Of a stretch of 37,395 nucleotides of DNA, positions 22,714 through 31,900 are shown one piece after another. The translations under genes were made by a program, and so were the position numbers. The notes beneath the pieces are model-generated. The model ran no database searches, was not told the origin of the DNA, and was given only the letters and a program-made list of their open reading frames with translations. Source of the DNA: an uncultured Ruminococcus sp. (GTDB lineage Bacteria; Bacillota; Clostridia; Oscillospirales; Acutalibacteraceae). Each line of letters begins with the position of its first letter. Within the stretch, counting starts at the first letter, position 1. The stretch covers positions 1 through 37,395 of the forward strand of contig CACYTI010000029.1 in assembly GCA_902777275.1 (NCBI GenBank), written 5' to 3'.

Positions 22714-25701
22714 ATGACTGTTTTACAAATGCTTGAGGAATACACAAAGCAAAAGCCCAACGCGACTGTGCTTTTTGACGATGCTCACGCAAAGGGCATC
22801 ACATACACTCAGCTTGACGATCTGAGCGGAAGAGTTTTCGCGTATCTTTCCGACAAAGGGATAGGCAAAGAGGATTTTGTGCTTATCAATCTTCCGCGCG
22901 GAATCATGCCGATAATCGCGATGATCGGCGTATGGAAGTCGGGTGCGGCGTGGGCGCTTGTGGAGGATACCTACGCTCCCGATCGCATTGAGTTTATCAG
23001 AAATGACTGCGGCTGCAAAACCGAGCTTTCCGCCGAAAACTGGGAAGATATTATGGCGACCGAGCCAAAAAAGGGTTATGTTACGGCTGACGACCATGAC
23101 GCGGCTTACGCTATTTACACATCGGGAACGACAGGAAACCCGAAGGGCGTGCTGCATGAGTACGGCAACCTTAAAAGAGCCATTGACTCGATCATGGTAG
23201 ACGGAGAGACTCCCTTTAGCGGCAAAGACAGGATCGCTCTGCTCGCGCCGATGAACTTTGTCGCGTCGGTTATTGTAATTCTAAAGGCTCTCAGCATTTG
23301 TTCAGGCAGGATCTATGTTGTCAGCTACGCCACGATAAAAAATCCAATGGCACTCAAAATGTTCTTTATCGAAAAGCGGATCACGATCACGTTTTTAACC
23401 CCCTCTTACGTTCGTATGCTCGGAAATCAGACGGGACCGTTCCTTCGTATGCTCTTTGTCGGCAGCGAGCCTGCTAACAACGTGTACAACAAAAGCCTTG
23501 ATTTGATAAATATATATGCCGCGTCTGAAAGCGGCTTTGCCGTAGGCGTGTTCAAAATTGACAGGTCATACGAAACCTGTCCTATCGGCAGACCGGAAAT
23601 TGAGTGTGAGATCACGCTGATCGCCGAGAACGGCGAAACGGCTCCCGACGGAGAGATCGGTGAGCTTTGCTTTGACAATCCTTATGTGCGCGGTTACATA
23701 AATCTGCCCGAGGAAACTGAAAAGGCGTTCAAGGACGGCATTTATCACACCGGCGACCTTGCCCGTATCGACGAAAACGGCAACTATGTGCTGCTCGGAC
23801 GTTCCGGCGACATGATCAAAATAAACGGAAACCGCATTGAGCCAGCCGAAATCGAAGCCTCGGTAAAGCAGGTTCTCGGAATAAGCTGGGCGGCGGCGCG
23901 CGGATTTGAGGAAAGCGGCAAAAGCTACCTCTGCGCGTATTACACCGAGGACATCGAGGTAGATCCCGTCAAAATGCGCGAGGAGCTTTCAAAGCGACTG
24001 CCTTATTATATGATCCCCGCGTACTATATCAAGATCGACAAGGTGCCCCTCAAGGCGAACGGAAAAATGGACAGAAAGGCGCTGCCAAAGCCCGACGCGT
24101 CCGACTTCAAGACCGACTATGTCGAGCCCGAAAACGAGACCCAGCAGAAGCTCTGCACCGCAATGGCGGCGGTTCTCGGACTTGAGCGGGTCGGGATCAA
24201 CGATGACTTTTATGAGCTTGGCGGCGATTCCCTCGGCTCGATCAAGGTGATCACGGAAAGCGATTTGCCCGGACTTAACGCGAGTGAGATCTTCCGCGGC
24301 AGAACACCGAAGAAAATTGCCGAGATGTATGAGGAGAATCACAAAAACGATGACGGGGAGGATCCCGTTATCAAGAACGCTCGGGCTATGAAAACCGACC
24401 ATCCCCTCACGGTCGAACAGCTTTATATGGTTGACTATCAGCTTTACACGCCGAAATCGACAATGTACAACCTGTTCACGATGATGAAGTTTGACAAGGA
24501 TACGTTCGATACCGGAAAGATGGCTCAGGCAATGCGCACCGCTATCCGCAATCATTCCGCGCTTCTCACAACCTTCCGGTTTAACGATGACGGAGAGATC
24601 GTACAGCGTTACACGCCCGAGGTGCTGCAGGATATCCATGTAGAAAAGCTCAGCGAGTTTGAGTTTAATAACATCAAAGACAACTTAGTTCAGCCGTTTA
24701 AAATCATCGGCGGCTGTCTGCACCGCTGCCGCGTGTTTGAAACCGAGAAAAACGGTTATATATTCTTTGACGTTCACCACACACTTTTTGACGGAACCTC
24801 GCTAAAGGTGTTTATGCAGAACGTCGGCAAGGCGTATATGGGTATGCAGCCCGACCCGGATCTGTACTATCTGATTTTGCAGAACCGCGAGGAGGAGGCT
24901 AATACCGAGTTCTACGAGGAGAGCAAGCGCTACTTTGAGGAACACTTTGAAAATGTTGAGTGGTCAAGCTATCCCGAAACAGATCACGAGTCACGCAAAA
25001 ACGAAATGGGTGAGCTTTTCGCACCTATCGGAATCGAACAGCCGCAGATGAAGGCGATGGAAAGACAGTACCGTGTAAGCCGGAACGAATTCTTTATCAC
25101 CGTAGCAGTGCTTTCGATTTCTATATACAACAAAAAGGATGATATAAAGCTTTGCTGGATCTACAACGGACGCGAGGATATGACAGCCATGACCTCGGTC
25201 GGACTGCTGTTCCGAGAGCTGCCGGTAGGTATCCGTCTGAAGGACAGCACCACGCTCCGCGAGCTTTTTGCCGATGTTCATAACCAGGTACAAAGGGGAA
25301 TCGAGCACAGCTGCTATCCGTATGTTGACATTAACCACCGTGCCGGAAGCGAGGAAGCGGCTTATCTGCTGTATCAGCAGGATATCCGCGACATGGGCGG
25401 TTTGGATGGAATGGATATAGAAACCATTGACATCCGCCAGAATCAGGCGGCGTCGCAGACTGTTTTGGATATGGAGATCCTTGACGGCGAGGACGGTCTT
25501 GAGCTGATGATCGACTATACCGCAAGTCTGTATGACGACGCAAGCATGGATAGATTCAAGGATATCTTTATCAATGTAGCGCAGGGTCTGGTTACACACA
25601 ATTCTCAAACAGACGTAACTGTCGGCGAGCTCAGGAAAAAATACAGCAGCAAAAACACCTTCTTTGAAACGATTATGGCTATTTTCAGAAGAAAAAGATA
25701 A
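22714..25701 (+). CDS. NRPS-like enzyme with adenylation, carrier and condensation domains (A-T-C)
   Basis: A 995-residue multidomain enzyme. Adenylation (about 1-460): YTSGTTGNPKG near 134, TGDLARI near 345, GDMIKINGNRIEPAE, and ANGKMDRKAL with the catalytic Lys near 452. Carrier (about 470-550): GGDSLGS, phosphopantetheine Ser near 506. Condensation (about 560-980): VHHTLFDGTSL near 687, catalytic His intact. In the A4 region the sequence APMNFVASV has Val183 where alpha-amino-acid-activating domains have Asp, so the substrate probably lacks a normal alpha-amino group. There is no N-terminal condensation, thioesterase or reductase domain; release must come from the condensation domain or the esterase downstream. 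The ATG at 22714 is preferred over GTG 22705. Confidence 0.9.
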   Translation: MTVLQMLEEYTKQKPNATVLFDDAHAKGITYTQLDDLSGRVFAYLSDKGIGKEDFVLINLPRGIMPIIAMIGVWKSGAAWALVEDTYAPDRIEFIRNDCGCKTELSAENWEDIMATEPKKGYVTADDHDAAYAIYTSGTTGNPKGVLHEYGNLKRAIDSIMVDGETPFSGKDRIALLAPMNFVASVIVILKALSICSGRIYVVSYATIKNPMALKMFFIEKRITITFLTPSYVRMLGNQTGPFLRMLFVGSEPANNVYNKSLDLINIYAASESGFAVGVFKIDRSYETCPIGRPEIECEITLIAENGETAPDGEIGELCFDNPYVRGYINLPEETEKAFKDGIYHTGDLARIDENGNYVLLGRSGDMIKINGNRIEPAEIEASVKQVLGISWAAARGFEESGKSYLCAYYTEDIEVDPVKMREELSKRLPYYMIPAYYIKIDKVPLKANGKMDRKALPKPDASDFKTDYVEPENETQQKLCTAMAAVLGLERVGINDDFYELGGDSLGSIKVITESDLPGLNASEIFRGRTPKKIAEMYEENHKNDDGEDPVIKNARAMKTDHPLTVEQLYMVDYQLYTPKSTMYNLFTMMKFDKDTFDTGKMAQAMRTAIRNHSALLTTFRFNDDGEIVQRYTPEVLQDIHVEKLSEFEFNNIKDNLVQPFKIIGGCLHRCRVFETEKNGYIFFDVHHTLFDGTSLKVFMQNVGKAYMGMQPDPDLYYLILQNREEEANTEFYEESKRYFEEHFENVEWSSYPETDHESRKNEMGELFAPIGIEQPQMKAMERQYRVSRNEFFITVAVLSISIYNKKDDIKLCWIYNGREDMTAMTSVGLLFRELPVGIRLKDSTTLRELFADVHNQVQRGIEHSCYPYVDINHRAGSEEAAYLLYQQDIRDMGGLDGMDIETIDIRQNQAASQTVLDMEILDGEDGLELMIDYTASLYDDASMDRFKDIFINVAQGLVTHNSQTDVTVGELRKKYSSKNTFFETIMAIFRRKR

Positions 25702-25703
25702 CT

Positions 25704-27371
25704 ATGACAGAAAAAGAAAAAAACAGGATCCGTGGCAGCTACGGCGTTAATATGCCGATTTCGGGCAACTATGATAAAAGCCTTTCCGCAAGGTGCGAGA
25801 ACGGAGTTTTTGTCGGAAAAAAATCAGATCGCGTTTGCGAGTTCCGCGGAGTTCCGTTTGCAGAGCCTCCGGTGGGTGAGCTGAGGTGGAAGGCGCCAAG
25901 ACCGGTCGAAAGCAGCGGCGTTACAATGCAGGCGTACTACAACGGAAAATCGCCTATTCAGACCGAATGGCCGACTGAGCAGGCGTCGTATTACCGTCAG
26001 GGCGAGGACTGTCTGTATCTCAATATTTGGAAAGATTTTTACGACAGCACCCCCAACAAGCCCGTTATGGTGTTTTTTCACGGCGGCTCATACGGCTGGG
26101 GAGGTACAGCCGACCCGATGTATGACGGAAAACAATTCGTAAGTGCGCACCCGGATATAATCCTTGTTACCGTGGGCTACCGCACAGGTCTTATGGGATT
26201 TGTCGATCTGTCATATTTTGAGGGCGGTGAGGATTATCCCGACGCTCCGAACCTCGGTATTCTCGACCAAATAGAGGCACTTCGCTGGATACAAAGAAAT
26301 ATCCGGGCTTTCGGAGGTGACCCTGAAAACGTCACCGTATTCGGCGAATCAGCGGGAGGCGGAAGCGTATCGCTTTTGCCTATCATTCCCCGTACAAAAG
26401 GCTTGTTCCGCCGCGTTATTGCCGAAAGCGGGTCGGTGGCGCTGACATTCTCCAAGGAAGAGTGCCGCGAGTTTTCAAGACGGCTTAAAACCGTGAGCGG
26501 TGCCGTGTCGGTTTCGCAGCTGAAAGATCTCAGCGAGTTCGATTTGAAGCGGATCAACGAAAAACTGAACGAATACAATAATTTTCCTCAGCGTGACGGA
26601 AGGCTTATCCCGCTTAATCCGTATGAGCCTTACACAAAGGGCGAAACCGCGGACATTGATATGCTCATCGGCACAAACTCGGAGGAAATGAATTACTGGA
26701 TAGGAGAAATCGGCGGGATCATCCCGTTCCGATTCAGCGTTCCGATCAAATTTGAAAATGATCTCAGAAGGCTGTCGCACTCCGACAAAAAGTTGGTAAA
26801 TAAGTTTATGTCCTCGCAAAAGGGACACAGTCTGTGGCGTATGGCGCGGTTTTATGATGAAATGATGTTCCGACTTCCTGCCGTTGAGCAGGCTCGTCTG
26901 CACAGCAAAAACGGCGGAAGGGCATATATGTACTACTGGACAGTTCCCTCGGCTTTGCCGCTGCGCAAGGCGTGTCACGCTGTAGAGCTTGCGTATGTGT
27001 TCGGAAATATTGAAGAAACCATTTATACCGGCAAAACCGCAAACAAATTGCTTTCAGATACGGTAATGCGTATGTGGACGAACTTCGCGCGGACCGGCGA
27101 CCCCTCGATCGAGTCCGTGAAGTGGGAAAGGTACAGTGAGCCTAAGCGCGCGACAATGGTGATAGCCCGCCGCCCGCATATGGAAAATAATATTATGCAT
27201 AACCGGTGGAGGCTGTTGTCGCCGCTGCTGCGGCATATGATCAATCCTTCGTACGCTACGCTTGACTACAACGTGCCGTTTGTCAGAAAAGCGGTCGCCG
27301 GCGGATTGGCGCTCACCGCGGGGTTGGCAGCGGCTGCGATAATCGCTGTTAAGACACTCGGCAAAAGCTGA
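25704..27371 (+). CDS. Type B carboxylesterase with C-terminal membrane anchor
   Basis: A 555-residue carboxylesterase. Family start: CENGVFVGKKSDRVCEFRGV then PFAEPPVGELRWKAP; a QGEDCLYLNIW motif near 98; the oxyanion FFHGGSYGWGG; nucleophile GESAGGG (Ser about 215); acid in GTNSEEMNYW; base in KACHAVELAYVFGN. The last 25 residues are a hydrophobic helix (GGLALTAGLAAAAIIAV) ending KTLGKS. With no N-terminal signal, this would be a tail anchor with the catalytic domain in the cytosol. It starts 2 bp after the NRPS stop with a weak ribosome site, implying coupling. It may release or hydrolyse the NRPS-bound product. Confidence 0.88.
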   Translation: MTEKEKNRIRGSYGVNMPISGNYDKSLSARCENGVFVGKKSDRVCEFRGVPFAEPPVGELRWKAPRPVESSGVTMQAYYNGKSPIQTEWPTEQASYYRQGEDCLYLNIWKDFYDSTPNKPVMVFFHGGSYGWGGTADPMYDGKQFVSAHPDIILVTVGYRTGLMGFVDLSYFEGGEDYPDAPNLGILDQIEALRWIQRNIRAFGGDPENVTVFGESAGGGSVSLLPIIPRTKGLFRRVIAESGSVALTFSKEECREFSRRLKTVSGAVSVSQLKDLSEFDLKRINEKLNEYNNFPQRDGRLIPLNPYEPYTKGETADIDMLIGTNSEEMNYWIGEIGGIIPFRFSVPIKFENDLRRLSHSDKKLVNKFMSSQKGHSLWRMARFYDEMMFRLPAVEQARLHSKNGGRAYMYYWTVPSALPLRKACHAVELAYVFGNIEETIYTGKTANKLLSDTVMRMWTNFARTGDPSIESVKWERYSEPKRATMVIARRPHMENNIMHNRWRLLSPLLRHMINPSYATLDYNVPFVRKAVAGGLALTAGLAAAAIIAVKTLGKS

Positions 27372-27414
27372 AAATATCCGGTAAGACGCTTAGCATTAAC
27401 GACAGAAATATTTT

Positions 27415-27456
27415 ACAGGGCGTGTGAGTCAATTGCTCACGCGCCCTGTTTATCTT
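27415..27456. terminator. Terminator of the NRPS-esterase operon
   Basis: ACAGGGCGTGTGAG (27415-27428) pairs with CTCACGCGCCCTGT (27436-27449) with one G-T pair, then TTATCTT. It overlaps the stop of the convergent lipoprotein gene and may act both ways. Confidence 0.85.
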
Positions 27457-27683
27457 AATGCATTTAATTCGCTTTCCAGTTTTTTGTAATTATCCCAGTC
27501 ACTTTGAAAATCATTGATTCTTTCTTGCTGTTCACGTACTTGATTGCCTAATTGTTCTGCTGAACGTCTTAATCTTTCAGCTTTTTCATCTGTACTTTCT
27601 TCACAACTGCAAAGACAAAAGCAAATCAACAAAAACAAAAGTAAAGCTACTATTCTTTTTCCTATTTCTATTTTGTTTTTCAT
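27450..27683 (-). CDS. Small coiled-coil lipoprotein, unknown function
   Basis: A 77-residue protein with a hydrophobic signal ending CLCSC (lipidated Cys near 29), then a single charged helix with heptad character (AERLRRSAEQLGNQVREQQ, then FQSDWDNYKKLESELNAL). AGGCGG precedes the ATG at 27683. The frame is open further upstream but without a ribosome site. It would stand out from the membrane as a short helical rod. It lies between the NRPS and pilus loci and could belong to neither. Confidence 0.6.
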   Translation of the reverse strand: MKNKIEIGKRIVALLLFLLICFCLCSCEESTDEKAERLRRSAEQLGNQVREQQERINDFQSDWDNYKKLESELNALR

Positions 27684-27809
27684 TTTTATAAACCGCCTTT
27701 CTGCGAAAATCATCGATGGAGTTATGAAAAGGTGCTTCCGCGAATAGAATGAATAAGATGTAATGTAGTTGATGAGTACGGTCAACTACAGAAACCGTGG
27801 AGGTGAGTA

Positions 27810-27841
27810 GCGGGGCTGCATCGCGGCAACCCCGCATTTTT
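27810..27841 (+). terminator. Terminator-like hairpin
   Basis: GCGGGG pairs with CCCCGC around an inner CTGC/GCGG-type stem, followed by ATTTTTAT. Confidence 0.65.
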
Positions 27842-27965
27842 ATATGTTTCGGCTCTCCGTTAAGGCATCAATGATTGGCGCAGACAAGTAGCCCGTAAAC
27901 TTATCTCTTTCAAATCGACTCGAATCGACTCGATAAGGATGGTATGTCACAGATATACAAAACGA

Positions 27966-28005
27966 GCATAGATCTCATCATCGAGAAATCTATGCCCGTT
28001 TTTTT
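27966..28005 (+). terminator. Rho-independent terminator, upstream transcript unknown
   Basis: GCATAGAT (27966-27973) pairs with ATCTATGC (27988-27995). Flanking ACG/CGT can extend it, and seven T follow. Confidence 0.75.
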
Positions 28006-28190
28006 GTTATATGATGTGAGATAACACCATCATTACCATGCTTCTGCTAATCAGTTTCGTTTAATGTAATCTGCTTTTTTGATTCTGTTTCCCTAACCGC
28101 TCTAAATTCATCAGGTAGTAGACAATCCCAATCGGAAGAAAAGGATTTATAAAACTGAGATAAAAATACAATCATGCAGTACGGAAACCT

Positions 28191-28946
28191 TCAAACTCGA
28201 TACGCTGCGACTACAAAGCGTCCGTTTTCCGTGTGGTAACTGCAGGTCGAAAGCATAATGATCTGTGTTTTCTTATCAGGACACTCGCCTGTAAACATTA
28301 CGGAAGCATCCTTTATATCATTAACAAACGCCTTATAATCCTCATCGCTGAGTTTACCTGCTCTTTCGTAGTATTTGAACTCGCTCTCGCTGCCGAGGGC
28401 GGTCTGAAATGCGGAAAAAACTCTATAGACACGGTTTTCGTCCAAGATGTCAAAATTGATATACTTGTGCTGCTCAGCCCACTCCTTATCGGCATAATAA
28501 TCAAGGGTGCCAAACATCGTACCGTTGTTCATATTATGGGCATATATAACAAACGCGTCTGCGTTGGAATAGTTCCTATCAAAATCGCGATGAAGATAAT
28601 ATTCGGGATCGTCTTCGCTCGATTTCATTACAGGATAATCTATGACCGTATCCTCGATTTTAAGCCAACCTTTGTAATTATCGTTGATTGCTGTTAAATC
28701 GTTAAACGCCGAGTGAGTTTCCTCTTTATAGGAGCCCGGACGGGTTTCTGCTTCCGCCGGTTGAGTCGAGCCGTTTTTTCCTTCTCTCTCCTGTTCGACG
28801 ATTTGCCGAATCTCGTCAAAGCGCTTTTGTTCCTGCTTTTGAGGAATGTAGATGATCAACCCCTGGTAAAGAGAGTACAACAACGTACAAACGCAAATCA
28901 CGGCAAGCAAAACCAGTATGATGTTTTTGGCTTTGATTTTTTTCAT
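28191..28946 (-). CDS. srtB: Class B sortase (second of the pilus locus)
   Basis: A 251-residue membrane transpeptidase with an N-terminal anchor (residues 8-34), a linker to about 75, then the sortase domain. Active site: His137 in YAHNMNNG, Cys235 in LSTCSYHT, Arg243 in NGRFVV; VIDYPVM is the usual class B lead-in. GAAGAGG lies 7 bases before the ATG at 28946. It starts 12 bp after the adhesin gene and closes the pilus operon. It should link a sorting-signal protein either to the pilus or to the cell wall; its substrate preference is not readable, but adhesin linkage is likely by position. Confidence 0.92.
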   Translation of the reverse strand: MKKIKAKNIILVLLAVICVCTLLYSLYQGLIIYIPQKQEQKRFDEIRQIVEQEREGKNGSTQPAEAETRPGSYKEETHSAFNDLTAINDNYKGWLKIEDTVIDYPVMKSSEDDPEYYLHRDFDRNYSNADAFVIYAHNMNNGTMFGTLDYYADKEWAEQHKYINFDILDENRVYRVFSAFQTALGSESEFKYYERAGKLSDEDYKAFVNDIKDASVMFTGECPDKKTQIIMLSTCSYHTENGRFVVAAYRV

Positions 28947-28958
28947 TAGCAAACCTCT

Positions 28959-31900
28959 TCAGGATCGTGCTTCAGGTCTTCTTTTTTGGGTGCGCAGTAA
29001 GAGGATCGCCATAAAAACAAGCAGGCAAATAACCATAACAATAACGCACGGTATGACGTTCATCAAATTATACAAGCCTGTCGAGACAACCGTGTTGCGA
29101 TCATTGGTTACGGCAAGCGTTGAATCCTCATAAATTTGGAAGATCTTGGTATTGCCCTCAGTCGCGGCAGCATCATCAAGCTTCATGCTCACAGAATAAT
29201 CCAGATTGTTTTCCCGGATGGTAATATCCTTTTTCACCGGCAACATGATCTTTACGACGTCGCCGTTCCTGAGGGTAAACGTCGAGTTGTTGTGCAGCGG
29301 TGCAGCTTGCTGGACGCCGTTTTTAGTCCAGGCGTATTCATCGGTAACATTCGCGCCCTCAACAGTCAAAGTAAACACAAATTCTTTTGTCTTGTCGCCT
29401 AAGGAGCCGGTAACGGTTTTTGTTATCGTCAATTCCGCGGGAATGGCGTCGTAATCGCGCAGATTTTCCGCTTCGACTCTATTGCTGGAGGTTGAAATGT
29501 CCGCGGCAGACTGCATAAAGTCACTCGGAGCGTTGTGCGGAGCTGATGCGTACTTACTGAACCAAAAATAGAAAGGCGGGGGATTCTCCGGGAGGATATA
29601 CCCGGGAGGCGCAGTGGTTTCCATGATACAATAGGCAGTGTCCGTTTGATATGCACTTGTTCCGTTGTCGTATTTATCGGTCAGTCTTATTGTGATTTTT
29701 CCGTCAGAGTTTGTTGTGTATGTTTTGGGGGTCGCAGACCATTTTTCGTTAACGGCATCCCAGATATATACGGTGAACACGGCATTGGACAGCGGTCTTC
29801 CGTCTTCTTGATCAGTTTTTATGAGCCAGAATTCCTCAATTATTGATTCACCGTACGTTTCGAAGTCCTCAGCTTTGATATGCGTGTTGTCATTTCCGGA
29901 CTCGTCTCCGTGTCCTTCCAGCGTTGCAGAGTTGGAAAGCGTAATTCCGCCATCCATAGTACTGTTGACCTGATAACTGTAAGTCAGACGCAGGTGCGTG
30001 CTGTCGGGAACCTGCATTTCGATGAACGCATGCTTTACGGTCGGATCAACGGAATCGGTTTCGGTATGTGCAGTCCATTGTATATTATGCAGTTCGGACC
30101 AGACGCCGTTTTCCTCTTTTTCGAGTCGAACGGAATTCAAGCTGAGGATCGCCTCTCCGGTACCCGTTCCCTGCCTTGCCTCATACGTAAGCACATCCGT
30201 AAGCGACAGCCATTCGGGATCGTCCGTTCCGCCGCTGCCTGTGAGAAGGTTTTCGGCAGACGGGTTGATATCCACCGCATAGTTGAGCATATGCAGGTCT
30301 TTGTCCCAGCTGCTGGCCTTGTCAACGATTTTTTCCTTTTTGGTCGCGTCAATATTGATCTGATTGTCCGCCTCGCCATAATTATTGCCGTTTGTCTCAA
30401 CACTTACTGTGTTGTTGAGTTCAAGATGAACTGTACCGTTTTGAGGCCACACATCCTCAGCGAGCTGACAGTAATAGATCACAAAGAAAGTATTGTTGAA
30501 CAAATCGGAACTATTATATTTTGGCTTCAGCGTAATGTCAACCACTTGTCTGCCGGAGGTTGAGAGCTGTCCGGATGCCAATGTCTCGCTTTGCCAGAGA
30601 TTGCCGATTTCTCCGGAAATCACACCGTCAGCATCAATTGTCAATAAGTTGTACGGGCCGTCATTCATCCCGTAATTATACGGGGTCAAAGGAGCCGGAA
30701 TCACTTTGACGCCGATCAGTTCAACCCCTTCCGGAAGCGTGTCTGTAACGCTATACTGCTGCAAACCCGGAGTTGGTGTAACCTGCGCGATCCAGACGAA
30801 AGACTTGTCTTCGTCTTCATAATCAAGCGAGATAGAATAGGGCTGCTCCGAAAAGTCCGTTTGCCAATCGCTGATCTTTTGCACATTCAGCTTTTTGACG
30901 TTAGGGCTGATATTGTTGATGACCGGCAGTGTCTTTTGTCCGTCTGAAAACGTATTGACGAACGACTCCGAAACTTTGCCGCTCATATCCCCGGTGGTCT
31001 GATGATATTGCCATGTGATATCTTCAACCGTTCCGTCATCGTCATCAAAAAGATATCCGCTGCCCGCTGTGCCGACGGTAAATGTATATCCGGTGATATT
31101 GCCTCCGGTATACACAGGCGTGACAGACACATTCGGACCCCAGGCTGTTTGAAGCGCGGAAACAAGCGCGACATACTGAGCCTGAGTCATATAGTGACCG
31201 TCGGGACTCAGCGTATCGGAGAATGATGTGCCGGACTTAATGCCGCCCACGGGGATCTGAACGTTGATCGTCCAGTTCATCCCGTGCAGATCGTTTCCGA
31301 GGCTCTGTTCTCCGTCCGCCGTTTTTTCAATATCGCCGCCCGTAACAACAACGTCGTAAGACGCGGTATCACCGTCGAAGTTCGCGTCGTTATGTACGAT
31401 GGCGGTCTCGCCGTACAAGAAAGCGAACGCCGATGATCTTGTTATCGTTATTGTAAACAAACTCGTAATCTACGCCGGGCGTCGCATCATCCCAGCCCCT
31501 CTGAACGAAGATGCCGTTGGTTCCGAGGATCGTTTCATTCTGCGCATCCGCAAAGCCGTTGTCATAAATGACTTTTCCGGCAATATCGCTTCCGCGGTCG
31601 TTGACGGAAATATACCACTGAATGTATTCGCCGAAAGGAATACCGTCTTTTCCGACCTTTTGGGGCTGCTTATTATAAATGAAATAATCCGCGTGATCCG
31701 TTGTTGTGTCATGGTTGTTTGTTGAGGTGGCTTCAAGCGTGTTGTATGCCGAAACAGCCGCGTTCTGATCCGGCAAACCGGTCACCCCGTATTCATATAC
31801 AAGGGTATAATACTCGTTATCATCGAGCTGGGGCAGATTGAGCGATATCTCGTATATGATCGGCGAAAAAGCGTCAATATGTCCCTGTGTGGAGATAACG

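Larger units (their letters stand above)
27684..28190. other. Gene-free interval with two rightward terminators; possible small RNA
   Basis: No credible gene is seen. A terminator ends at 27841 and a second, strong one at 28005. The 125 bases between them hold a short direct repeat (AATCGACTCG twice near 27917-27936) and no frame, so a small RNA ending at 28005 is possible. Confidence 0.45.

Noticed and set aside
24991-25608. A 205-codon leftward frame opposite the NRPS condensation domain
   Set aside because: Shadow frame; the opposite strand has clear domain motifs.
27917-27936. CRISPR-like repeat (AATCGACTCG twice)
   Set aside because: Two adjacent 10-bp units without spacers; no array is present anywhere in the window.
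29880-30563. A 227-codon rightward frame opposite the adhesin
   Set aside because: Antisense of a well-supported surface protein, with no ribosome site or recognisable domain.
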